From Candidatus Auribacterota bacterium (GTDB taxonomy: Bacteria > Auribacterota > JAFGBW01): 11,016 bases of DNA. Positions 1 to 5,874 of the stretch are shown here, piece after piece. The notes below the pieces were generated by a model that saw only the letters and a list, made by a program, of their open reading frames with translations, made no database searches and was not told where the DNA came from. Within the stretch, counting starts at the first letter, position 1; each line of letters begins with the position of its first letter. The position numbers and the translations under genes were made by a program. The stretch covers positions 1 to 11,016 of the forward strand of contig JAFGBW010000053.1 of assembly GCA_016932965.1 (NCBI GenBank). Direction: 5' to 3'.

Positions 1-557
1 AAAGAAATGCGAACGGTTCTCAATTGATCTCGCTCTTTACATAACTGAATAAAAGAGGACTGGAGCCGGGCAAATTGAAAATCTTTTCTGAGCATACTCA
101 GCCAAAGGGATTGATAATGCGCATAATATATAACCAAAGTGATGACTAAAATGGTGATGGTCCCCCAGATGAAATAGGGATGCCTTCGGCTTCTTTTAGC
201 AAATTGAAACAGGAGCCGATGATCAGAATTGATGTTATCTATCCATTGCACACCCAGAAGATAACGCACCCCTAATGATCCGGAATCCTGATTCAACCAG
301 ATGATATGCGCCCTGCCGGAGAGAGCCTTTTGACGGAAAGGCACCTCTATATCAATTTTTAGCTCCAATCCTTTTTGAAAAAAAATGGGATTTAAATCCC
401 CTAGTTCATTAACCTCAACACAGAGTCCATGCTGACTGATGTCTTTTGTAAAACCCTGATACCTTTTTAAAGAAACAACAGGATCCCTGTCCCAAACAGG
501 AGAAATCAAAACAGGAAACACGGTTCGTATGCGGATATAACGTCTGCGGTCACTCAT
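1..557 (-). CDS. Membrane-anchored PilZ-domain protein (3' end outside window)
   Basis: Probable cyclic-di-GMP effector. Reading the minus strand from the ATG at 557-555 gives 185 complete codons with no stop before the left edge, so the C-terminus is missing. The PilZ signature is visible: an arginine motif near the start (R5-x3-R9 in SDRRRYIRIR) and the D39-x-S41-x2-G44 motif (KDISQHGL), about 30 residues apart as in the family. These residues normally bind cyclic di-GMP. The PilZ beta-barrel appears to end near residue 120, followed by a basic patch (KRSRRH) and one hydrophobic membrane segment (about 127-148). A polar, probably helical stretch runs to the edge. By the positive-inside rule the PilZ domain should be cytoplasmic. 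The start codon lies inside the end of mutS, with an 8-nt overlap (ATGAGTGA) and no strong ribosome binding site, which suggests translational coupling. Motif assignment is firm; the process controlled is unknown. Confidence 0.82.
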   Translation of the reverse strand, partial: MSDRRRYIRIRTVFPVLISPVWDRDPVVSLKRYQGFTKDISQHGLCVEVNELGDLNPIFFQKGLELKIDIEVPFRQKALSGRAHIIWLNQDSGSLGVRYLLGVQWIDNINSDHRLLFQFAKRSRRHPYFIWGTITILVITLVIYYAHYQSLWLSMLRKDFQFARLQSSFIQLCKERDQLRTVRIS

Positions 558-3186
558 GAAGTTTTTTTATTGCTGATTTTGCCGTTTCCACGATTTCATG
601 TAAAAAAGTGATAGCCTGAAGAGGAGTGAGGTTGTGGGCATCTGTTGCGGCCAATTTTTCCAGAAGGATCAGTCCTTCCGGCGGATATGGGGAAAGAGGA
701 GCAAAGAGATCCAATTGAAATTCAGCCTTTTTCTTTTCAGAAGTCCAGGGATGGCATGCCGTTGCATCTAATCCCTGAGCTTCCAGCTGGCACAGAATTT
801 CCTTTGAACGATTGATAACATCTCCAGGAATCCCCGCTAGCCTTGCGACATGTATCCCGTATGATTTATCAGCGGGGCCGGATACGATTTTTCTTAAAAA
901 AATAATCGAATCATTCCATTCCTTAACACTGATATTGTAATTTTTCAATCCCTTGATTGATTTTTCAAGTGAAGTGAGCTCATGGTAATGCGTGGCAAAA
1001 AGGGTTTTAGCTCTGACGGTGTTTTGCAATGACAGATATTCGATCACGGCCCAGGCGATAGCCATGCCGTCATAGGTACTGGTACCACGGCCGATCTCAT
1101 CAAGGATAATCAAAGAACGGGGGGTGGCACTATTTAAAATGGACGCCGTTTCGTTCATCTCCACCATGAAAGTGCTTTTTCCCGCACTCAAGTCATCGGA
1201 AGCTCCCACCCGCGTAAAAATCCTATCCACCACGCCAATCTTCGCCTCTTTAGCAGGAACGTGTGATCCTATCTGGGCCAGAAGCACTAATAATGCCACC
1301 TGGCGGATATAGGTGGATTTGCCCGCCATATTCGGACCGGTGATCAAAAGAATCTGATTCTCCTGGTTATCGATCATAGTATCATTGGTGATGAATGTCC
1401 CCGGCTCCAGCATGCGTTCAACTACAACATGCCGGCCTTCTTTAATAAAAATAGCATCTCCGTCCGAAATTTCAGGGCGGACATAATCATACTTGGCGGA
1501 CACCGCTGCCAGAGAACACAGACAATCCAAAATAGCAATCTGGAAAGCCGATGCTTTAATGGCTTCAGTATGAACGGCGATTTTTTCACGTATTTCATTG
1601 AACAATCTTTGTTCCAGGGCAATGCTTTTCTGCTCGGCACCGAGAATCTTTGATTCCAATTCTTTCAGTTCCGGTGTGATGAACCGCTCAGCATTCACTA
1701 GGGTTTGTTTACGAATGAAATAATCTGGCACATTTGATAGTTGGCCTTTGCTGATCTCAAAGTAATATCCGAAGACATTATTGAATTTGATTTTTAAATT
1801 TTTAATACCGGTTTTTTCAATTTCATTCTGCTGAATCTCAACGATCCTTTTCTTGGCATTTTTGGCGATATCGTTTAATTCATCGAGGCCGGAATCGTAT
1901 CCCTGCCTAATGACCCCACCATCCCGGAGGAAATTGGGGCAATCAGGAGAAATCCCTTTTTCAATGAGTAAAGTCACTTCAGGAAAATCATGAAGAAACG
2001 GAAGAATATTTTTCAAAATAACTGCTTGCATAGAAACGATGCCCTGATAAAGAGATGGAAGATTCCTCAACGAATGTTCAAGTCCGAGCAAGTCTCTAGG
2101 AGAAGCGTTTCCGCAAGAAATACGGCCGCTGATCCTTTCTATATCAGCAAGTGAATACATTTGTTTCTGCAGGGAAGAAAGACCCTGAAAATTCATCTTC
2201 AGTTCAGTGACCGCATCTTGACGTTCATTAATGGATATTGAATTTTTTAACGGAGCACGAATCCATTGGCGCAATAATCTTGCACCCATGGCGGTCTGCG
2301 TCTGATCCAGGACCTCAACGAGCGTCAATCCGCTGGAACGATCAGATGTCTCGAGGATTTCCAAGTTTTTTTGCGTTTGAGGATCAAGCGACATGAAATC
2401 ACCCAGATGATAACGTACGAGATGACGGAACTGATTGACGGCATCCGGGCAGTTATCCGAAATATAATGCAGAATACTTCCGGCACTGGCTACCCCTGGG
2501 ATTGAATCTGCAAGGCCGAATCCGTCAAGAGACTGGGTATTAAAATGCCGAGTCAGGATCTGATAAGCATGACGATATTCGAAAATCCAATCCGGCTGGA
2601 ATATCATATTTCTTTTTATAAAAAAATCTCTGCATGAAAAAAAGGCCTGAAGTGATTCAGGGATGAGAATTTCAGAAGGATTCAGGCGAAAAAGTTCCCG
2701 TTCCACTTCCAGAATGTCTTTTAATTCCGTGACCTTGAATTCCCCCGTTGAAATTTCAGCATAAGAAAGCCCAATATTGGCCCCGGTTTTAGTCAGAGCT
2801 GCAAGATAATTGTTGGTACACTCATTTAATAAAGAGTCTTCAATGAGTGTTCCAGGAGTAATCACACGGAGAATTTTTCTTTTAACTATTCCCTTGACGG
2901 TTTGGGGATCTTCCATTTGTTCACAGATGGCCACCTTGTGATTAGCGGCAATCATTTTTGAAAGATACGCATGGACAGAATGATGAGGGACGCCGCACAT
3001 GGGGATGTCTTTACCCTGTAACGTCCCGCGGGAAGTGAGCGTGATATTCAATATCCGTGATGCTTTTTCAGCGTCCTCAAAAAACAGCTCGTAAAAATCT
3101 CCCAACCGAAAAAAAACAAAAACATCCTTATTGCTGGATTTGATCTCCAGGTATTGTTTCATCATGGGCGTCAATTCATTTTCCAT
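550..3186 (-). CDS. mutS: DNA mismatch repair protein MutS
   Basis: MutS binds mispaired or small looped-out bases and, with ATP, recruits MutL for methyl-directed or nick-directed repair in the cytoplasm. The 878-residue product has the full usual length. Near the N-terminus is the mismatch-reading motif G29-D-F31-Y-E33-L-F, whose Phe and Glu contact the mispair. Connector, lever and clamp regions follow. The C-terminal ABC-type ATPase shows Walker A GPNMAGKST at 617-625, Walker B ILDE with D696-E697 followed by GRGTSTYDG, and the FATHYHEL motif near 729. The protein ends with the usual helical dimerisation region (LTPLQAITFLHEI). The ATG at 3186 is preferred because it puts the conserved MKQYLEIK block at residue 9 and has a GGAAAAG stretch about 10 nt upstream; M8 or M9 are possible alternatives. 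No truncation or missing catalytic residue is seen. The PilZ gene follows with an overlap, and rplU is divergent upstream. Confidence 0.98.
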   Translation of the reverse strand: MENELTPMMKQYLEIKSSNKDVFVFFRLGDFYELFFEDAEKASRILNITLTSRGTLQGKDIPMCGVPHHSVHAYLSKMIAANHKVAICEQMEDPQTVKGIVKRKILRVITPGTLIEDSLLNECTNNYLAALTKTGANIGLSYAEISTGEFKVTELKDILEVERELFRLNPSEILIPESLQAFFSCRDFFIKRNMIFQPDWIFEYRHAYQILTRHFNTQSLDGFGLADSIPGVASAGSILHYISDNCPDAVNQFRHLVRYHLGDFMSLDPQTQKNLEILETSDRSSGLTLVEVLDQTQTAMGARLLRQWIRAPLKNSISINERQDAVTELKMNFQGLSSLQKQMYSLADIERISGRISCGNASPRDLLGLEHSLRNLPSLYQGIVSMQAVILKNILPFLHDFPEVTLLIEKGISPDCPNFLRDGGVIRQGYDSGLDELNDIAKNAKKRIVEIQQNEIEKTGIKNLKIKFNNVFGYYFEISKGQLSNVPDYFIRKQTLVNAERFITPELKELESKILGAEQKSIALEQRLFNEIREKIAVHTEAIKASAFQIAILDCLCSLAAVSAKYDYVRPEISDGDAIFIKEGRHVVVERMLEPGTFITNDTMIDNQENQILLITGPNMAGKSTYIRQVALLVLLAQIGSHVPAKEAKIGVVDRIFTRVGASDDLSAGKSTFMVEMNETASILNSATPRSLIILDEIGRGTSTYDGMAIAWAVIEYLSLQNTVRAKTLFATHYHELTSLEKSIKGLKNYNISVKEWNDSIIFLRKIVSGPADKSYGIHVARLAGIPGDVINRSKEILCQLEAQGLDATACHPWTSEKKKAEFQLDLFAPLSPYPPEGLILLEKLAATDAHNLTPLQAITFLHEIVETAKSAIKKLHE

Positions 3187-3331
3187 TTGTCTTATTCTTT
3201 TCCGTAAGTGATCATTGACCGGATGGTGAATAACTTCTCTTTATTTTGATGTCAGCAGGAAGAACAGAAGAAGCAGGAAACCTCTATTTCATCATCATCA
3301 GAGCCTTACTATATTTTATATTTTTTTACTA

Positions 3332-3361
3332 TTGACAGTCTATGACCCATTTTAATAAATT
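3332..3361 (+). promoter_or_regulatory. Sigma70-like promoter for rplU-rpmA
   Basis: A perfect -35 hexamer TTGACA lies at 3332-3337, followed after an 18-base AT-rich spacer by TAAATT at 3356-3361, which matches four of six bases of the -10 consensus. The site lies about 57 bases upstream of the rplU start on the same strand. It fits a housekeeping promoter for a ribosomal-protein operon. The -10 choice is uncertain because the whole area is A/T rich. Confidence 0.5.
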
Positions 3362-3389
3362 ATTACTCTTTTTAATAAAAAAACAAGAA

Positions 3390-3412
3390 TCTCCCGCTCA
3401 AAAAACAGGAGA
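3390..3412 (+). promoter_or_regulatory. rplU ribosome binding site, possibly within a small hairpin
   Basis: AGGAG at 3407-3411 is a strong Shine-Dalgarno sequence, 7 bases before the rplU ATG. It is part of the right arm (GGAGA, 3408-3412) of a 5-bp inverted repeat with TCTCC at 3390-3394. The RNA could fold to mask the ribosome binding site, as in autoregulated ribosomal-protein leaders. The stem is short and the loop long (13 bases), so the binding site is secure but the hairpin may be chance. Confidence 0.45.
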
Positions 3413-3418
3413 ATAAAG

Positions 3419-3736
3419 ATGTTTGCCATTATTGAATCAGGAAGTAAACAGTTTATAATTCAAGAAGGGGATTCCATACGGGTGGAAAAAATAGAAGGGG
3501 AACCTTCTTCCACTGTCATATTGGATAAAGTCCTTCTTGTTGCAGACGGAGAAAAGATCTCTGTCGGGACCCCTTATCTGAAAGGGATGACTGTCACCAC
3601 AAAAAAAGTCAGGGATGGAAAAAACAAAAAACTGGTGATCTATAAGTACAAACGAAGAAAAGACTTTGACAAGAAAAAGGGTCACCGTCAAAAAAACTCC
3701 ACCCTTAAAATCGAAAAAATCAATTTCTTAAGATAG
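3419..3736 (+). CDS. rplU: 50S ribosomal protein L21
   Basis: Structural protein of the large ribosomal subunit that binds 23S rRNA. The 105-residue product has the normal L21 length and features. It opens with MFAIIESGSKQF, close to the family start MYAVIETGGKQY. It continues with the beta-rich core (LDKVLLVADGEKISVGTPYLKG) and ends with the basic RNA-binding signature KYKRRKDFDKKKGHRQ followed by TLKIEKI. The ATG at 3419 follows AGGAG with a 7-base gap. rpmA starts 18 bases after the stop codon on the same strand, the classic rplU-rpmA pair, so the two are almost certainly co-transcribed from the promoter-like site at 3332-3361. Confidence 0.97.
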   Translation: MFAIIESGSKQFIIQEGDSIRVEKIEGEPSSTVILDKVLLVADGEKISVGTPYLKGMTVTTKKVRDGKNKKLVIYKYKRRKDFDKKKGHRQKNSTLKIEKINFLR

Positions 3737-3754
3737 GATAGATGGGAGGAACCA

Positions 3755-4006
3755 ATGGCTCATAAAAAAGGTCAGGGGAGCATCAAAAACGGCCGTGACA
3801 GTGCTGGCAGACGCCTTGGTGTCAAACTATTCAGCGGTGAAGTGGCACAGCCAGGAAGTATCATCATTCGTCAACGCGGGACTCACTTTAAACCCGGTAA
3901 AAATGTCAAAAGAGGAAGTGACGATACTCTCTTTTCCCTGATCGCCGGAAAAGTAAAATTTAAGGAAACTCATAAAGGTTCCATCGTGTCTGTGCTGGCA
4001 GCCTAA
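3755..4006 (+). CDS. rpmA: 50S ribosomal protein L27
   Basis: Large-subunit ribosomal protein whose N-terminal tail reaches toward the peptidyl-transferase centre. The 83-residue product begins [24 protein letters not shown], the L27 hallmark, followed by the conserved [12 protein letters not shown] and [14 protein letters not shown] blocks. The mature AHKKG end is encoded directly. It lacks the short N-terminal extension that Firmicutes remove with the Prp protease, which argues against a Firmicute. GGGAGGA at 3744-3750 is a strong ribosome binding site. In many bacteria obg/cgtA follows rpmA, but here a ~230-base gap and then a coiled-coil gene follow. Confidence 0.97.
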   Translation: MAHKKGQGSIKNGRDSAGRRLGVKLFSGEVAQPGSIIIRQRGTHFKPGKNVKRGSDDTLFSLIAGKVKFKETHKGSIVSVLAA

Positions 4007-4115
4007 GCAAACGGATAGACCCATTCCCCCCTTCCGAATGACATGCCTTATTGTAGAGAATTTTTCTTTTCCGATCAAAAATCGTGGTAAACCCATTCCT
4101 CACGACAGGCCATCC

Positions 4116-4136
4116 TACTTCGGCATGCCTGAAGTA
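4116..4136. repeat. Short hairpin-forming inverted repeat after rpmA
   Basis: TACTTC (4116-4121) and GAAGTA (4131-4136) are perfect inverted arms around GGCATGCC, itself a palindrome, giving a near-complete 21-base dyad with one extra T. It lies in the gap between rpmA and the coiled-coil gene. No T run follows on either strand, so it is not a standard intrinsic terminator. It could be an RNA-processing or pause hairpin, a protein-binding dyad, or chance. I see no other clear feature in 4007-4180. Confidence 0.4.
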
Positions 4137-4180
4137 CGAATGATAAAGTGGGATCTGAAAAATCGGCATGAAATTCTGAT

Positions 4181-4209
4181 TTTACTTTCATCATGAATCA
4201 TGCTATCAT
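4181..4209 (+). promoter_or_regulatory. Sigma70-like promoter upstream of the coiled-coil gene and glycan cluster
   Basis: TTTACT at 4181-4186 (four of six -35 bases) and TATCAT at 4204-4209 (five of six -10 bases) are separated by an ideal 17-base spacer. Transcription would start near 4216, about 20 bases before the ATG at 4236. This supports 4236 rather than the ATG at 4200, which would lie upstream of that start point. The call rests on sequence match and position only. Confidence 0.4.
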
Positions 4210-4235
4210 ATGCCATATTATTTTCAGCCTGTGAT

Positions 4236-5048
4236 ATGAAAAAATTATTTTCCTGGATTACAAATCTTAATCAAAAACTTTTTCATTTATTGAAAACAGT
4301 CAAGGTCAAAATCCGACTCCGCAGACTCCAGAGACAGATCAATCAGGAATACACCAGCCTCGGCAAAGAAATTGATCATAGAGACGAAAAGTCCTCCGCA
4401 CGTTACGGTATCCCCCTTGCTCAATTGAAACAGAATCACGCTTCTGCCATCACGGAACTGGAAAAAACAAAAGAAACCGTGACATGGAAGATCCATGATT
4501 TTGAATCAACGCGCCAGGAATATCTTGGTTTCATTTCTCAGTCCGAAGAAAAGGTAACCCAATTAAAAATCCTTTTGAAAAATCTCCAAATCCGTCTTCG
4601 TGAAAACAAAAAAAAATTAGACCTGAAAATGGCCTTAGAAAAGAACAGCGCTAAAAAATTCATTGTTTTAACCATCTACAGAAGCAAAGAAGATTATAAC
4701 AAGACCCTTTTAGAGCTTCAAAAATTCAACCAGGAAGGAACCGGCGAAAAAAATAGGCTGGAGCAGGAATTACATGAAGCGAGGGACAAACTCTCTCAAC
4801 TGAAAAACAAATGGGAGAAACTGCAGGAACGGTTTTCCATCGAAATCCATCAAACCCGAAAAGAAGAAAAAACCATCATCAAAAAAAACAAGCAAGTGGA
4901 AGAAAAACTCAATAATCTTTATTGGCAATTGGGGTATCAAATAGATGAGGGGAATGCGTACCCGTCATCTCTTTTGTCTTATCAGAATAGAATCCGTATC
5001 ATAAAAGAAGCCATTATCAGGGAGAAAGACAGCTTAAGCTATAAATAA
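4236..5048 (+). CDS. Predicted coiled-coil protein of unknown function
   Basis: I do not recognise a named family. From the ATG at 4236 the product has 270 residues and is rich in Lys, Glu, Gln and Leu. Residues about 25-235 are mostly helix-forming with leucine/isoleucine spacing typical of long coiled coils (for example LEQELHEARDKLSQLKNKWEKLQ). The N-terminus (MKKLFSWITNLNQKLFHLLK) is amphipathic and basic and might touch the membrane, but there is no clear signal peptide or transmembrane segment. An ATG at 4200 would add 12 hydrophobic residues ending in a Cys that only superficially resemble a lipoprotein signal; it has no basic N-region and precedes the predicted transcription start. 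No good ribosome binding site is seen for either start. An A9 run lies at 4608-4616. The next gene starts 2 bases after the stop, so the two are probably co-translated. A scaffold or chain-length role in the downstream glycan pathway is conjecture. Confidence 0.72.
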   Translation: MKKLFSWITNLNQKLFHLLKTVKVKIRLRRLQRQINQEYTSLGKEIDHRDEKSSARYGIPLAQLKQNHASAITELEKTKETVTWKIHDFESTRQEYLGFISQSEEKVTQLKILLKNLQIRLRENKKKLDLKMALEKNSAKKFIVLTIYRSKEDYNKTLLELQKFNQEGTGEKNRLEQELHEARDKLSQLKNKWEKLQERFSIEIHQTRKEEKTIIKKNKQVEEKLNNLYWQLGYQIDEGNAYPSSLLSYQNRIRIIKEAIIREKDSLSYK

Positions 5049-5050
5049 AA

Positions 5051-5521
5051 ATGCATGCTGCTAATGATAAATCAAATCCAGTGTCTGCGAACGGATTTTT
5101 CTTTCAATTATCTGTTGCTTCTTTTTCTCCGGAAGACGTGATGCAAGAAATCCGCGAGGAAATCAAGACAAGACAAGCTCTCGGCGTTTACGACCATGCC
5201 GACTTGTCCCGGGTACTTTCTCTTGAATTGAAAGATATGAAAGGAACTGATCATGCTTTGGAATATTATCTGAAAGCCATCCGACGCTCATGGGCCGTGG
5301 ATATCAATGATTTTGACATTCCTTCAAAGGGGGGAACCCTGACTCAACAATTGGTTTTATTGAAAAAAATCATCTGGAAATGTTTAAAATTTTATACTTA
5401 CCGCCTTTTTTCCCAGCAAAGAGAATTCAATTCACAACTTAGCAACACCTTGATCGCGATGCATAAAGATTACGAAAAAAAAATCCGGGAATTAGAAAAA
5501 AAAATAAAGATGTTGAATTGA
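5051..5521 (+). CDS. Small glycan-cluster protein, copy 1 (unassigned domain with coiled-coil tail)
   Basis: A 156-residue protein clearly paralogous to the one at 6970-7422. Two blocks are nearly identical between them: YYLKAIRRSWAVDIND (about 72-87) and KKIIWKCLKFYTYRLF followed by SQQREFNSQ (about 105-129). A charged helical tail (YEKKIRELEKKIKML) follows and looks like a coiled coil. From family knowledge, a similar pattern (an RS-x-P-like segment, then basic-aromatic helix, then QQ..FN and a coiled coil) occurs N-terminal to methyltransferase or glycosyltransferase domains in polysaccharide clusters. Here it stands alone with no catalytic domain. There is no signal peptide; the aromatic-basic helix at 105-120 might contact the membrane. 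It starts 2 bases after the coiled-coil gene without its own strong ribosome binding site. Two A9 runs (5475-5483, 5496-5504) lie near its 3' end. Its partner glycosyltransferase is 353 bases downstream. Coding status is well supported; the function is unknown. Confidence 0.82.
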   Translation: MHAANDKSNPVSANGFFFQLSVASFSPEDVMQEIREEIKTRQALGVYDHADLSRVLSLELKDMKGTDHALEYYLKAIRRSWAVDINDFDIPSKGGTLTQQLVLLKKIIWKCLKFYTYRLFSQQREFNSQLSNTLIAMHKDYEKKIRELEKKIKMLN

Positions 5522-5548
5522 GGTTTAAAAATAATGATTAACATGAAA

Positions 5549-5629
5549 ATGTCCGGCTTAAAAATAAAGAAATAACGTAAAACACAATAAAATAGAGGGA
5601 TTGATTAAAAATAAAAGGAAGCCGGACAT
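5549..5629. repeat. Perfect 11-bp inverted repeat pair
   Basis: ATGTCCGGCTT at 5549-5559 is repeated as its exact reverse complement AAGCCGGACAT at 5619-5629, with 59 A/T-rich bases between. The GC-rich arms stand out sharply from the surrounding sequence. They could be the terminal inverted repeats of an 81-base miniature element or the stem of a long RNA hairpin. There is no run of Ts immediately after the right arm, so this is not a typical terminator. Confidence 0.6.
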
Positions 5630-5735
5630 AGAATTAAGAATTGAGAATCAAGAATTTTAAAAGAAACATCTTCGACTGTTGTAAGGGATGAAGGCCGAAG
5701 GCCGGAACAATACTGAATTCTCAATTCTGAATTCT
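5630..5735. repeat. Inverted arrays of a degenerate GAATTNA heptamer
   Basis: Bases 5630-5656 read as about four 7-base units (GAATTAA, GAATTGA, GAATCAA, GAATTTT). The reverse complement of 5709-5735 reads similarly (GAATTCA, GAATTGA, GAATTCA). The two 27-base arms match at 23 positions as an inverted repeat. The 52-base core between them has a direct GAAGGCC GAAGGCC doublet at its right side. Heptamer arrays of this sort are known as dispersed short tandem repeats in several bacterial groups, and the arrangement also fits a miniature transposable element. Confidence 0.6.
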
Positions 5736-5874
5736 TTAACACATCGCATAAAGAAAAAAACTGAAAATAGCATAATACAATCATTAAAAAATAAACCGGA
5801 CAGCAGTGAATCTAAATGATACTCCATTTTACACGAACTGAGCTTATCAAGCATTTTTAATAAATACAAAACAT

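Larger units (their letters stand above)
5522..5874. other. 353-base gene-free gap with two inverted repeats, probable insertion
   Basis: This A/T-rich stretch separates copy 1 of the small protein from its glycosyltransferase, whereas copy 2 of the same pair overlaps by 4 nt. It contains two adjacent inverted-repeat structures (5549-5629 and 5630-5735) and no convincing coding frame or transposase. An 84-codon minus-strand frame at 5657-5911 has no family features, and its 5' part overlaps the glycosyltransferase start. The right part (5736-5874) shows nothing I can name. The gap looks like a remnant of a small non-autonomous element or a repeat island. Confidence 0.5.

Noticed and set aside
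1422-1653. Overlapping open frames on both strands inside mutS
   Set aside because: They are shadows of the conserved mutS frame and show no independent features.
3827-4169. Minus-strand open frames across and after rpmA
   Set aside because: They largely mirror rpmA and the gap, have no ribosome binding site or domain, and do not look like protein sequence of a known type.
4200-4235. Upstream ATG giving a lipoprotein-like start (MLSYAILFSAC) for the coiled-coil gene
   Set aside because: No basic N-region, a very short hydrophobic stretch, an atypical residue at -3 before the Cys, and the predicted -10 box overlaps it. The ATG at 4236 is preferred.
5549-5735. CRISPR array
   Set aside because: The repeats are short heptamers and inverted pairs, not regularly spaced direct repeats with unique spacers, and no cas genes are present.
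5828-5861. Promoter for the first glycosyltransferase (TTTACA near 5828)
   Set aside because: No -10-like hexamer occurs at an acceptable distance; the nearest candidates have spacers of 11 or 22 bases.
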